Virus record (IMG/VR): IMGVR_UViG_3300023115_000020
Span: 1 to 62,733 of that record
Strand: one strand, 5' to 3'
Length of the DNA stretch: 62,733 bases
Source: a virus
This document shows positions 7,113-14,614 of the stretch, piece by piece (within the stretch, counting starts at the first letter, position 1; each line of letters begins with the position of its first letter). Made by a program: the position numbers and the translations under genes. Under the pieces are notes generated by a model that worked only from the letters and a program-made list of their open reading frames with translations, did not search any database and was not told the DNA's origin.

Positions 7113-7438
7113 TCGTACCTCTTTCCGTCAAACACACAAATAAACTCTAACCAGTAAGGTCCTGTATTATGAACTTTATGAAATACATTATCTTCAACAA
7201 GAACAACATCACCTTCTTTAACATCAAAAATTTTATGATCTAGTTCCATTTTTCCTGTGCCTGATACAAAGAAATAAACTTCTTCTTGTCCAGCGTGTCT
7301 ATGTCCATTAGTGGATTGATTAGAACGTAATCTAGTTTTACTAACAACTAAGTTTTTTAAAGTCTTATTATCAAACAATTGATATTGATCATTGTCTTTA
7401 ACTAACTCGCCTTCAATATTTGATGTAGTAAGTTTCAT
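7109..7438 (-). CDS. Single-domain cupin
   Basis: This 109-residue protein is a small cupin. It has the first cupin motif NGHRHAGQEEVYFFVSGTG around residues 43-60, with metal-ligand histidines and glutamate, and the second motif VLVEDNVFHKVHNTG around 78-95 with a further histidine. A longer frame begins with TTG at 7453. I choose ATG 7438 because AAGGA lies eight bases before it and the TTG has no ribosome site. Such cupins include sugar-phosphate isomerases and mannose-6-phosphate isomerase-like proteins. Its location beside the cytidylyltransferase and phosphomannomutase-like genes suggests sugar chemistry, but the reaction cannot be read. Confidence 0.75.
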   Translation of the reverse strand: MKLTTSNIEGELVKDNDQYQLFDNKTLKNLVVSKTRLRSNQSTNGHRHAGQEEVYFFVSGTGKMELDHKIFDVKEGDVVLVEDNVFHKVHNTGPYWLEFICVFDGKRYE

Positions 7439-7442
7439 GTTT

Positions 7443-7559
7443 TTATCCTTCAAAGTTATAATTTTCTGCTAATGCTTTTAATATTTCAATTAATTCTTGT
7501 ATGGTATTTAGGTCTTGATCTCTCTCGGTATCAATTTCTATTTCCATTTTTATTTTCAT
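7443..7559 (-). CDS. Small acidic helical protein (38 aa)
   Basis: A 38-codon frame, starting MKIKMEIEID with a Leu/Ile-rich helix after it, begins one base after the DNA polymerase stop codon. Its own stop overlaps the AAGGA ribosome site of the cupin gene. The placement supports translational coupling between polymerase and cupin. No homologue recognised. Confidence 0.55.
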   Translation of the reverse strand: MKIKMEIEIDTERDQDLNTIQELIEILKALAENYNFEG

Positions 7560-7560
7560 T

Positions 7561-10257
7561 TTAGTCTCCAAAGTCAAACAAACTGTTGAATGTAGTGTTT
7601 TGCTTAGTATCTTCTAAGTCATAATCTAGTACACCAATTAGGTTATCTAACTTATTATCAATAATGGTACTTTCCATTGCGTCTCCGTCAAATGGAAGTT
7701 CCTTAAACCATTCAGGTAGTCTTAGCTCATCTGTTGGATAAGCAACACTCGTATATCCTAAAGGGTTTTGTTTTAACTTACAAACAATAACTTTCATACC
7801 GTCAACGATTTCTTGCGAATACTTGTCGCCATTCATACGTTTTAGTGTATTCCAATTAATACTTGCTCTTACATGTCCGGGCATATTTGCTTTACCTTGT
7901 TTCTTTTCAAGTCGCTCATAATGCCCGATTTTATTTGCACGTTTGGGAGAACCTTTTTCAAATCCCGGACGTTCTTTAAAGTCCTTACGGAATTGTGTAA
8001 TACGCTCGAGTACTTCTTTTTCTGTTGCATCTGTAAGTACCATAAGCAATACTTCGCTCAAAAACTCTTGCATAAACACAGGAGTATCAGAACGTCTAAG
8101 GTCTAATCCCATTGCTTTTACTTTACCAGGTTTTCCGTCTACGTCTGTACGGAAACCTTCGTTGTCAATTACTAAAGCCGCATAACGCTTCTTAGTAATA
8201 TACAAACCGCTTTGTGCTACAATTTCTCTACCTGCGGCAATAACATCTGAACGTGTCTTTGGACAGTGAAATGCCTTTGCCATAAAGTCGCCGAACGTTG
8301 TATTTGCTTGCTCTGCAACTTGATCGTATAATGTAATGCACTTTTCAATGCTCCACTCAAGGTTACCACTTTCAATATCATCTTTTAACACAGGATACGC
8401 ACTAAAATAAACGGAGTCTGTATCACCGTAAATGACTGCTTTACCTACGTGATCATATTCGCCTGTAATAACTTTGTTAACCTCAGCACTCATGTGCTTA
8501 ACAATTTGTCTACCTGTTAGTGTTGTAGATTGTCCTATACGTTTGTCAAAAAATCTGCAACCAGGATTAAGAATGGCCCCATAAAGAGAGTTAAGATTAA
8601 TTTTCTTAACAAGTTGACGTTTGTCCCAAAATGCAGTTTCAATAGCATTGCCTGCTTCTTTTGCTTTCTTAAGTTGTTTTTGTAGATCCTTACGTTCTGC
8701 ATACCAGCGTTTTAAGATACCAGGTATCACTCCTTCAAATTCTGTAGTAAATATTGTACCGTTAGCACTTAGCATCCACGGCATATGTGAATCAAATATA
8801 AGTTGATGAATTTCTGCACCACTTAGTACATCTGAACGTCCATCTTCCCAGTCAACCGTTAGTGCAATATCTTTGCGTTTCTCCATAACTGCTTCGTATT
8901 CTTCTGTTGCAAAACGTCCTTCCCAGCTACCTGCAAATGATTTCTTTTTAAGAGTCATATCTTCATGTACACGAGAATCTGTTATCTCTGGACGTAGTTG
9001 TCCAATAATAGTTTCCGGAGCCATATTCAACGCACGAATTACTGACGGATACAGTGAGTTCAAGTCCATTGAGCCGATGTACTTGTGCAAACCTTTCTTA
9101 GGAAACGCAACATAAGCACCTGCGGCTTGTGTGTTTTCGTCATCACGTTTTGGACGATTAGGAACTTGTAAGCCTCTGTGATGTGCCTCGTTAATGATTG
9201 CTTGCTCAGTAACAGCAACAGCACCCATTGTTGTTTGTAACAATACAGTGTTTGCGTGAGCAAGTTCGTTGCTCAAATCAATAAATCGTAGTTTCTTGTC
9301 TAGTTTGTCAAGTAGTGCAACGTCTTGTCTGTTATATTCAATAAACGTTTCAAAGTCATTGTTATATAATTGATCAAGTGTACCTTCATAAACAGTTTTA
9401 TTTTCGCCTACTTCTAATTCACCGATAGCATCTAATCGATATGTATGCCTTTCTTCATATGTATATTTGCGATACAGTTCAAGCGAGTCTAAATGCACAC
9501 GACCCACAAAATCATAAGTTTCGGCAGTTTTTCCATATTTTTCATATTCACGTTTCTTAGGTAGTTGTCCCCACAAGCAGAAACGTCTTGTGTCATCTTT
9601 GCTTAGTACACGCTGGATACGGTTTACAGTGTAAGGAACATCGTACCCTTCTGAGTTCCAACCACTTTGTACATCTGCATCTTCAATCAAATCAAGAAAA
9701 GCAAGTAACATTTGTTTTTCACCGTTACCTTCTTCGTCATTGGTAAACAGAATAACTTCGTCACCCCAACGCTGTTTACACATAGCAACAGCATCTTCAT
9801 GTTTCATACCTTTAGGCGGAACTGCTAGTGTAATCAACGCACTGTCTAGCCATTGCAAACATACAGTAATAGCAGTAATTGGCATAAACGGATCACTAGG
9901 ATCAGCAAAGCCTCGTTCTGGATCAAAGTCTGTCTCAATATCCCAAAACGCAATGTTTAGTTTAGGTGCGTCTTGGTTGAGATAGTTTTCACTTAGACAT
10001 TGGAAGATTGGATTAATGTCGCTTTCAAACAAGTCCTTGCCTTTGTTAATAGCAACTTCTTTACGAAAATCTTTTGTGTTTTTACAAACAATTCTATTAA
10101 GTGGATCACCGTAAACACTTTTATATTTTCCACGAGGATCTTTGTAATAGAATGTGTATTTTGCAGGATACTCTGTGTAATGTCTTTTGCCGTCGCGACG
10201 CTCTACGACACGAATAATGTCTTGGTCTCGATCAAACATTGCATCTACATAAGGCAT
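7561..10257 (-). CDS. gp43: DNA polymerase, family B (T4 gp43-like)
   Basis: At 898 residues this equals the length of T4 gp43. Exonuclease motif I is FWDIETDFD near residue 104, and a QSGWNSEGYDVPY segment near residue 200 provides Exo II. The polymerase palm shows DLNSLYPSVIR (motif A) near residue 397, KKINLNSLYGA (motif B) near 560 and YGDTDSVYF (motif C) near 618, so both activities appear intact. It would replicate the phage genome with gp45 and gp44. The gene begins immediately after the halogenase-like stop (TAAATG). No intein or split is visible; reading is continuous. Confidence 0.97.
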   Translation of the reverse strand: MPYVDAMFDRDQDIIRVVERRDGKRHYTEYPAKYTFYYKDPRGKYKSVYGDPLNRIVCKNTKDFRKEVAINKGKDLFESDINPIFQCLSENYLNQDAPKLNIAFWDIETDFDPERGFADPSDPFMPITAITVCLQWLDSALITLAVPPKGMKHEDAVAMCKQRWGDEVILFTNDEEGNGEKQMLLAFLDLIEDADVQSGWNSEGYDVPYTVNRIQRVLSKDDTRRFCLWGQLPKKREYEKYGKTAETYDFVGRVHLDSLELYRKYTYEERHTYRLDAIGELEVGENKTVYEGTLDQLYNNDFETFIEYNRQDVALLDKLDKKLRFIDLSNELAHANTVLLQTTMGAVAVTEQAIINEAHHRGLQVPNRPKRDDENTQAAGAYVAFPKKGLHKYIGSMDLNSLYPSVIRALNMAPETIIGQLRPEITDSRVHEDMTLKKKSFAGSWEGRFATEEYEAVMEKRKDIALTVDWEDGRSDVLSGAEIHQLIFDSHMPWMLSANGTIFTTEFEGVIPGILKRWYAERKDLQKQLKKAKEAGNAIETAFWDKRQLVKKINLNSLYGAILNPGCRFFDKRIGQSTTLTGRQIVKHMSAEVNKVITGEYDHVGKAVIYGDTDSVYFSAYPVLKDDIESGNLEWSIEKCITLYDQVAEQANTTFGDFMAKAFHCPKTRSDVIAAGREIVAQSGLYITKKRYAALVIDNEGFRTDVDGKPGKVKAMGLDLRRSDTPVFMQEFLSEVLLMVLTDATEKEVLERITQFRKDFKERPGFEKGSPKRANKIGHYERLEKKQGKANMPGHVRASINWNTLKRMNGDKYSQEIVDGMKVIVCKLKQNPLGYTSVAYPTDELRLPEWFKELPFDGDAMESTIIDNKLDNLIGVLDYDLEDTKQNTTFNSLFDFGD

Positions 10258-11757
10258 TTATTTTCCCTCGTACCAAGATTGTAAAAATTCATAATGATTT
10301 GGAAATGTTGCTTTACACAAATCAGTTTGTTTTTGTTTGCTTTCAATAAAATATTTCAAATACATATCTTCCTCAGGAGTATTTTTTTCAGCATCAATGT
10401 AGCCGCCACCAGCATGTATCATACTCCACCATTGTACACTCGAAAACATACTTTGTCTAGTTAAAAACATGATAGGTTTTGGATATGGATAATAGGTACT
10501 AATAATATTAATACAATCATCAGGTAGATCTTTAAGAGTTTTATTTCTTATTGCCTGCCAGTACATTGTATCTTTCTTATTACTAAAGAAATAGTGTGCA
10601 AAGATAAAAGAAAGTATTTCAATATTCAACCCGTAATATGATTGATTGATTGCATCTTTAACTTCGTCGCTCCAATTACCTTGAGACATCTGTATAAAGT
10701 GTACAAATGCTCTAACAATACTTGTAGTAAATGTAATACCTGTTGCTTCTAAAGGTTCCACAAATCCTGCACTTAGTCCTACAGCAAGGACATTTTTAAC
10801 TGCAACTCTTTGATGGGTTCCACATTTCATTTTTAAATGTTTTGCTGGAGCATCGTATTCGCCTAAAGCATCACGTAATTCTTTTTCTGCTTCTTCTGGT
10901 GTAATAAAGTTTGAACTGTATACATAGCCGTTACCAATACGGTCATAGACAGGGATAGTCCATCTCCATCCTGCATTCATAGCAGTTGCTTTTGTATAAG
11001 GGTGACATTCTGTTTTAGGATCTGTGTATTGAGTTTGTAGTGCAACAGCACTATCGTTTGGCAACCAAGTTTTAAAAGAAATAAATTCTTCTTTTAGTTC
11101 ATTTTCTAATAGAAGACTTTCAAAACCTGTACAGTCAATATACAAGTCTGCTTCGTAAATAGTACCTTCTTTGTCTTTGAGGAATGAAATACCATTAACG
11201 TCACTTCTAATATCTACAATTTCTGTATCTACATATGTAATTCTATTAAGGATAAGTTTTTTAATACAATCAATAATTTTATATGCATCAAAATGTACAG
11301 CACCAAATCCTTCAGGTCCAGTATTAAAGTTACAATCTAAATCTTTTGTAAGTTTTGGGCTAATATTGTTTTCTGCTAGTTGATAAGCAGGATACCAATC
11401 TAAAAACTCTTTATAGGATTTGTCTGCAAAATGCTTGTTAGCAAATAAATCAGGAGTAGCAAGATAGTTTATTGGATCATCGTTATCTACAAAATAAGGC
11501 TCGTCATTCCAGCCTTCTAGTTTAACTCCGTGCTTAAATGTTGCATTACTAGCAGGCATCCATTCATGCGGCTGTAGTCCACATTCATAAAGGAAACTAG
11601 CAGTTGCAGGTTGAGTTCCTTCACCTACGCCAATTGGACCTTTTTTGCTATCTTCAATTAAGCAAATTTTTACTTGTTCAGGGAGATTATTAGTTAGATA
11701 TGCGGCAGTCAACCAACCACTGGTTCCGCCACCAAAGACGATTATTTTTTCTATCAT
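10258..11757 (-). CDS. Flavin-dependent tryptophan-halogenase-like protein
   Basis: The 499-residue protein has the FAD-binding start VFGGGTSGWLTAAYL, the halogenase signature WRWTIP near residue 245 (WxWxIP), a KLEGW segment in the position of the catalytic lysine of PrnA, and GFVEPLEATGI, matching the conserved FVEPLE(S/A)TGI that carries the active-site glutamate. Key residues thus look intact. Known family members chlorinate or brominate tryptophan or indoles using FADH2, oxygen and halide; the phage substrate is unknown. It lies between dsbA and gp43 in a replication operon. The only redox candidate seen is the ferredoxin at 29.8 kb. Confidence 0.85.
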   Translation of the reverse strand: MIEKIIVFGGGTSGWLTAAYLTNNLPEQVKICLIEDSKKGPIGVGEGTQPATASFLYECGLQPHEWMPASNATFKHGVKLEGWNDEPYFVDNDDPINYLATPDLFANKHFADKSYKEFLDWYPAYQLAENNISPKLTKDLDCNFNTGPEGFGAVHFDAYKIIDCIKKLILNRITYVDTEIVDIRSDVNGISFLKDKEGTIYEADLYIDCTGFESLLLENELKEEFISFKTWLPNDSAVALQTQYTDPKTECHPYTKATAMNAGWRWTIPVYDRIGNGYVYSSNFITPEEAEKELRDALGEYDAPAKHLKMKCGTHQRVAVKNVLAVGLSAGFVEPLEATGITFTTSIVRAFVHFIQMSQGNWSDEVKDAINQSYYGLNIEILSFIFAHYFFSNKKDTMYWQAIRNKTLKDLPDDCINIISTYYPYPKPIMFLTRQSMFSSVQWWSMIHAGGGYIDAEKNTPEEDMYLKYFIESKQKQTDLCKATFPNHYEFLQSWYEGK

Positions 11758-11832
11758 TTTTCCTCTCGTTGCTTATGGCCAACTTAACCTTCTTCTTGCT
11801 CGACTATTGTCATTGAGCGTTATTAATATTTA

Positions 11833-12114
11833 CTAGATCCAACCCATTGCTCGACTAAATCCGAGCACGTTAACACATGCAAAATATGATGTTAACACTA
11901 ATGGCCAGGCAAGTGTGCGTCTATAGTAAGCATATACTGCTGTACACGAACCTATAAAAAATCCCGGGTACACGTATCTCATATCAGGACTGTCTGCATT
12001 TAGTGCAAGTGTTAGACTAGCAGCAATCGTAAAGACTGTGCTAATCATTTCAAATGCAAATGCTATCTTGTCACTGTCATATGAGCTTTTAAAAAATTTC
12101 CTTATAGGATCCAT
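11833..12114 (-). CDS. Small membrane protein (93 aa)
   Basis: The 93-residue protein has a charged N-terminus (DPIRKFFKSS), then three likely membrane helices: FEMISTVFTIAASLTLAL, YPGFFIGSCTAVYAYY and AWPLVLTSYFACVNVLGF. Its ATG shares a base with the dsbA stop codon (TAATG), so it is translationally coupled to dsbA. No family recognised. The 75 bases after it, before the halogenase-like gene, hold no gene or hairpin that I can see. Confidence 0.7.
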   Translation of the reverse strand: MDPIRKFFKSSYDSDKIAFAFEMISTVFTIAASLTLALNADSPDMRYVYPGFFIGSCTAVYAYYRRTLAWPLVLTSYFACVNVLGFSRAMGWI

Positions 12115-12374
12115 TATTTGTCGTAACCAAGTGTAGTAATTAATGTTTCAAGATCGTCATAGGCATCAGCATGTTGTGCCCAATCACGTTTTTGTGCAAT
12201 TTTGATTGCCTTGTTGATAAGACTTGGCTTAATATCCATTTCTTCTGCAACAGCCTTTACAGTTTCTTTTAAGCCTGTTTGTAAATCTTCAACTTCTTGT
12301 AATACAGTTACGCCCTCACGGACAAGGCGTTCTAGTTTGGCTTTTTCGTCAGCCCCGTAGGTTCTGCTACTCAT
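12114..12374 (-). CDS. dsbA: dsDNA-binding late-transcription regulator DsbA
   Basis: This 86-residue helical protein resembles the T4 DsbA family (89 residues), which binds double-stranded DNA near late promoters. The pattern is a Lys/Glu-rich helix (EKAKLERLVREGVTVLQEV), a central LKETVKAVAEEMDIKPSLINKAIKIA, and a C-terminal acidic helix ending LGYDK. It carries a near-perfect early promoter and an AGGAG ribosome site, suggesting it is made early and helps switch on the GATAAATA late promoters described below. Confidence 0.8.
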   Translation of the reverse strand: MSSRTYGADEKAKLERLVREGVTVLQEVEDLQTGLKETVKAVAEEMDIKPSLINKAIKIAQKRDWAQHADAYDDLETLITTLGYDK

Positions 12375-12402
12375 ATTAAACTCCTATGTTAGTTTAATTT
12401 AT

Positions 12403-12431
12403 ATTATAGTGGAATTTTGTCTAGAAGTCAA
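12403..12431 (-). promoter_or_regulatory. Early promoter of dsbA
   Basis: TTGACT (12426-12431), a 17-base spacer, TATAAT (12403-12408) on the minus strand. Predicted start near 12396, giving a leader of about 22 bases with AGGAG. Confidence 0.88.
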
Positions 12432-12440
12432 CCTAAAAAA

Positions 12441-13046
12441 TTAATTTTTAAGCTGATATTTGGCTAGTTCTGCATAAAGTCTATCTTTAATAGACTCATC
12501 TTTTTTGGCATTTTTAGTTGCAGTTGCATACATAACTGCTTCGGCATCTTTGCCGTAACGTTTCTTAAAGTCGTCTTTGTTCTTTTTCATGCCTTTGACA
12601 TACTTTTCACGTTTCTTTTCTTCGCCTTTAGTAAGTGAACGTTCGGCTAGTAATTCTTCTAGTTGTGCTACTCTTGCTTCTAGCGCAGCAATTCGATCTT
12701 CTGAACTTTCGCCAACTAGTTTATCTTTTAATGGGTGTGGTTGCTCACCTGTATGACTTGGTTTAGACATTTTAGGCATAGGGTCTTTACCTTTTGCCTG
12801 TCCTGCACTGCCAGTTTTTTGTTTACCTTCTGTAATAACACCTGCTAGTGCAGCAAAGTCGCTTACAGAATAATTTTTATCTAATTGTAACGAACCTTCT
12901 GCAACTTCGTAACTTTCTGCTATTGGTTGCGTAACTTCTGGTGCAGGAGTATTACCTTGTAAAGCCGCCACCATTTTAGCTTTATCTTCAGCAGGGTCAG
13001 TTGGTTCAATATTAAAAAGTTTTTTCTGTAATGCGTGAAAATCCAT
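12441..13046 (-). CDS. Virion-type structural protein (201 aa)
   Basis: I start this protein at MDFHALQKKLF, because that ATG follows the previous stop by one base; an upstream in-frame extension runs inside the neighbouring gene. The N-terminus carries the block LFNIEPTDPAEDKAKM, which I recall from structural proteins of marine T4-like phages. A coiled-coil (IAALEARVAQLEELL) occupies the middle and a lysine-rich segment with KRYGKDAEAVMYATATKNAK the C-terminus. Function unknown; a head or internal protein is plausible since the operon begins with a late promoter. Confidence 0.65.
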   Translation of the reverse strand: MDFHALQKKLFNIEPTDPAEDKAKMVAALQGNTPAPEVTQPIAESYEVAEGSLQLDKNYSVSDFAALAGVITEGKQKTGSAGQAKGKDPMPKMSKPSHTGEQPHPLKDKLVGESSEDRIAALEARVAQLEELLAERSLTKGEEKKREKYVKGMKKNKDDFKKRYGKDAEAVMYATATKNAKKDESIKDRLYAELAKYQLKN

Positions 13047-13047
13047 A

Positions 13048-14229
13048 TTACTTGCCGCCACCGCCGCTAGTGCTTTTAACTGGTTTAATACTTTTTGCTT
13101 TAATATTTTTTGCATCTATTTTTGATGGTGATGTAGGAGGAGTTACTGTACCTTCTAGTTTTTTTGCAAGTTTTTCAGCAATACTTTTTTTGTAAGCGTC
13201 TGTACTTTCTTTTTTTGATTTAGCAGCATGTACTGCTTTACGTTGTGCATCGTTTTTGTACTTGCCTTCTTTCATTGCTTTGTTCTTTTCGTAGCAATCG
13301 CAATGAGGACAGTCTGGACCACATGAACACTCAGTTACTGGTTTACCACAGCACTCTTCTGGACACATTTCAACGCCTTCGTTCATGCCTTCACCAAACT
13401 TCATATCGTAGTCTAGGTTGTGATATACTGAACCAATGTAGTCAGCTGCTTTAGTAATCTTTGCTTGCTGCCAACCTTCTAGTCCTTGCTCTTCTGATAC
13501 ACCTTTTAGCATATCATGTAATTTAATAGCATACTTAGCAATCTTGTAAAGATCAGCTCTAGCCATTTGTACTTCGTGATCAGCTTCTGCTCTGCCAGCT
13601 AGATCAGCTAATCCTTCTTTCATTGCTTTGCTCATAATGTTTTCCTTTGTCTTTCCAGCATCGGATCCTTTCTCTGGAGAGTATTTCCAATCCTGACCGT
13701 TAACTTGCGTTATATTATCTCTATCAATTGCAAATACAGCACCTTTCTTTTTAAGTTGTATTTGCAAATCGCCTTGTTTATCTCTAGTATCTAGTAACTT
13801 AGTTACTTCACCGTCTTTAGTTTTCCCAGCAGCATTTTTATAAACTATAGCATCACCAGGTTTAACTTTTACGTAGTTACCTCCTGAAATGCCTGACGGA
13901 AAGTCGTCTTTTGCTTTCGGCTCTGCTGCTTTCGGCTCGACTGCTTTTGGCTCGACTGCTTTAGGTTCTGGAGCAGGCTTGCCTTTTTCTGTAGGTTTAG
14001 TAGCATCTGCAGGTTTTTTTGTAACTACTGTGTTTTTTGTCTTTTTAACATCAGGCTTAGGCTTGTCCTTTTTAGGATCGTCACCTGGTTTAGTAAAAAA
14101 GTTTTTAATAAACTGTTCAGCAGAATCAGGACCTATCGCTCCACCTTTTTGTGTAGCATTAAATCCTTTTGCAAGAGATCTACCAAATCTAGTTCTTTCT
14201 TTTTCGCTTATGATGTTTCTAATACGCAT
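13048..14229 (-). CDS. Virion-type protein with Cys-rich knuckle and EPKA repeats (393 aa)
   Basis: The 393-residue protein has a basic N-terminus (RFGRSLAKGF) and a low-complexity Lys/Pro/Glu region with four tandem EPKA units at about residues 88-107. Next is a helical block (EADHEVQMARADLYKIAKYAIKLH) that I recall from marine T4-like phages. A cluster follows near residues 291-318 with eight cysteines in 24 residues (CPEECCG, ECSCGPDCPHCDC), probably a metal-binding knuckle. The C-terminus is basic and Gly-rich. A GATAAATA late element lies four bases before its ATG, so it should be expressed late. A DNA-condensing or head-internal role is possible but unproven. Confidence 0.7.
   Translation of the reverse strand: MRIRNIISEKERTRFGRSLAKGFNATQKGGAIGPDSAEQFIKNFFTKPGDDPKKDKPKPDVKKTKNTVVTKKPADATKPTEKGKPAPEPKAVEPKAVEPKAAEPKAKDDFPSGISGGNYVKVKPGDAIVYKNAAGKTKDGEVTKLLDTRDKQGDLQIQLKKKGAVFAIDRDNITQVNGQDWKYSPEKGSDAGKTKENIMSKAMKEGLADLAGRAEADHEVQMARADLYKIAKYAIKLHDMLKGVSEEQGLEGWQQAKITKAADYIGSVYHNLDYDMKFGEGMNEGVEMCPEECCGKPVTECSCGPDCPHCDCYEKNKAMKEGKYKNDAQRKAVHAAKSKKESTDAYKKSIAEKLAKKLEGTVTPPTSPSKIDAKNIKAKSIKPVKSTSGGGGK
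13911..13970 (-). repeat. Four tandem 15-bp units encoding EPKA repeats
   Basis: Four 15-base units (13911-13925, 13926-13940, 13941-13955, 13956-13970) differ by a few bases and encode EPKA(V/A) steps in the preceding structural gene. This is a slippage-prone coding minisatellite. Confidence 0.85.
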
Positions 14230-14233
14230 AATG

Positions 14234-14240
14234 TATTTAT
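14234..14240 (-). promoter_or_regulatory. Late promoter (GATAAATA), directly before ATG
   Basis: ATAAATA on the minus strand, preceded by G, resembles the T4 late element TATAAATA. Only four bases separate it from ATG 14229 and no ribosome site fits between them. Confidence 0.7.
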
Positions 14241-14614
14241 CGCTTTATTGTTTTGCCGCCCATTAAATTATTATCTATATCTAATGCGTTTTTTGCTGTA
14301 CCGTCTGAATTTTTCTTTTGTGGCGCTTCTGGAGCACCATATTTACCACGCTTTTTAGGTTTAAAATGTGCAGATGGAGGATTTGCTACACTTGCAATAT
14401 TTCCAGCACTAGTAGCACCGGCAGTAGCATCTTCATCAAACTTTGCTCGTTGTGCCGCAAGTTGTAAACGCTTTGTATTAATTGCTTTTTCTGTTTCTTT
14501 ATCCATTTGTCCAGACTTGCGTATATCACGCTCTAAATCGTCTAGATCTTTTTGATGTCTACGATTTTTTTCTTGGTCTGTTTCTGCTTCGTTGATTAAG
14601 TCTAATAGTTTCAT
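14237..14614 (-). CDS. Hypothetical late protein (125 aa)
   Basis: The first 60 residues are charged and helical (LDDLERDIRK, ETEKAINTKRLQLAAQRAKF). A linker follows (ATAGATSAGNIASVANPP) with a basic FKPKKRGKYGAPEAPQKK block. The linker style recurs in structural proteins of marine T4-like phages, so I place it with virion or head-assembly proteins. It overlaps the upstream fusion protein gene by ATGA, and its 3' end contains the late promoter of the next gene. Confidence 0.65.
   Translation of the reverse strand: MKLLDLINEAETDQEKNRRHQKDLDDLERDIRKSGQMDKETEKAINTKRLQLAAQRAKFDEDATAGATSAGNIASVANPPSAHFKPKKRGKYGAPEAPQKKNSDGTAKNALDIDNNLMGGKTIKR

Noticed and set aside
7439-7453. TTG start for the cupin
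   Set aside because: AAGGA is correctly placed for ATG 7438, not for the TTG.
13047-13115. N-terminal extension of the 201-aa structural protein
   Set aside because: The extension overlaps the preceding gene's end; the ATG one base after that stop matches the local coupling pattern.
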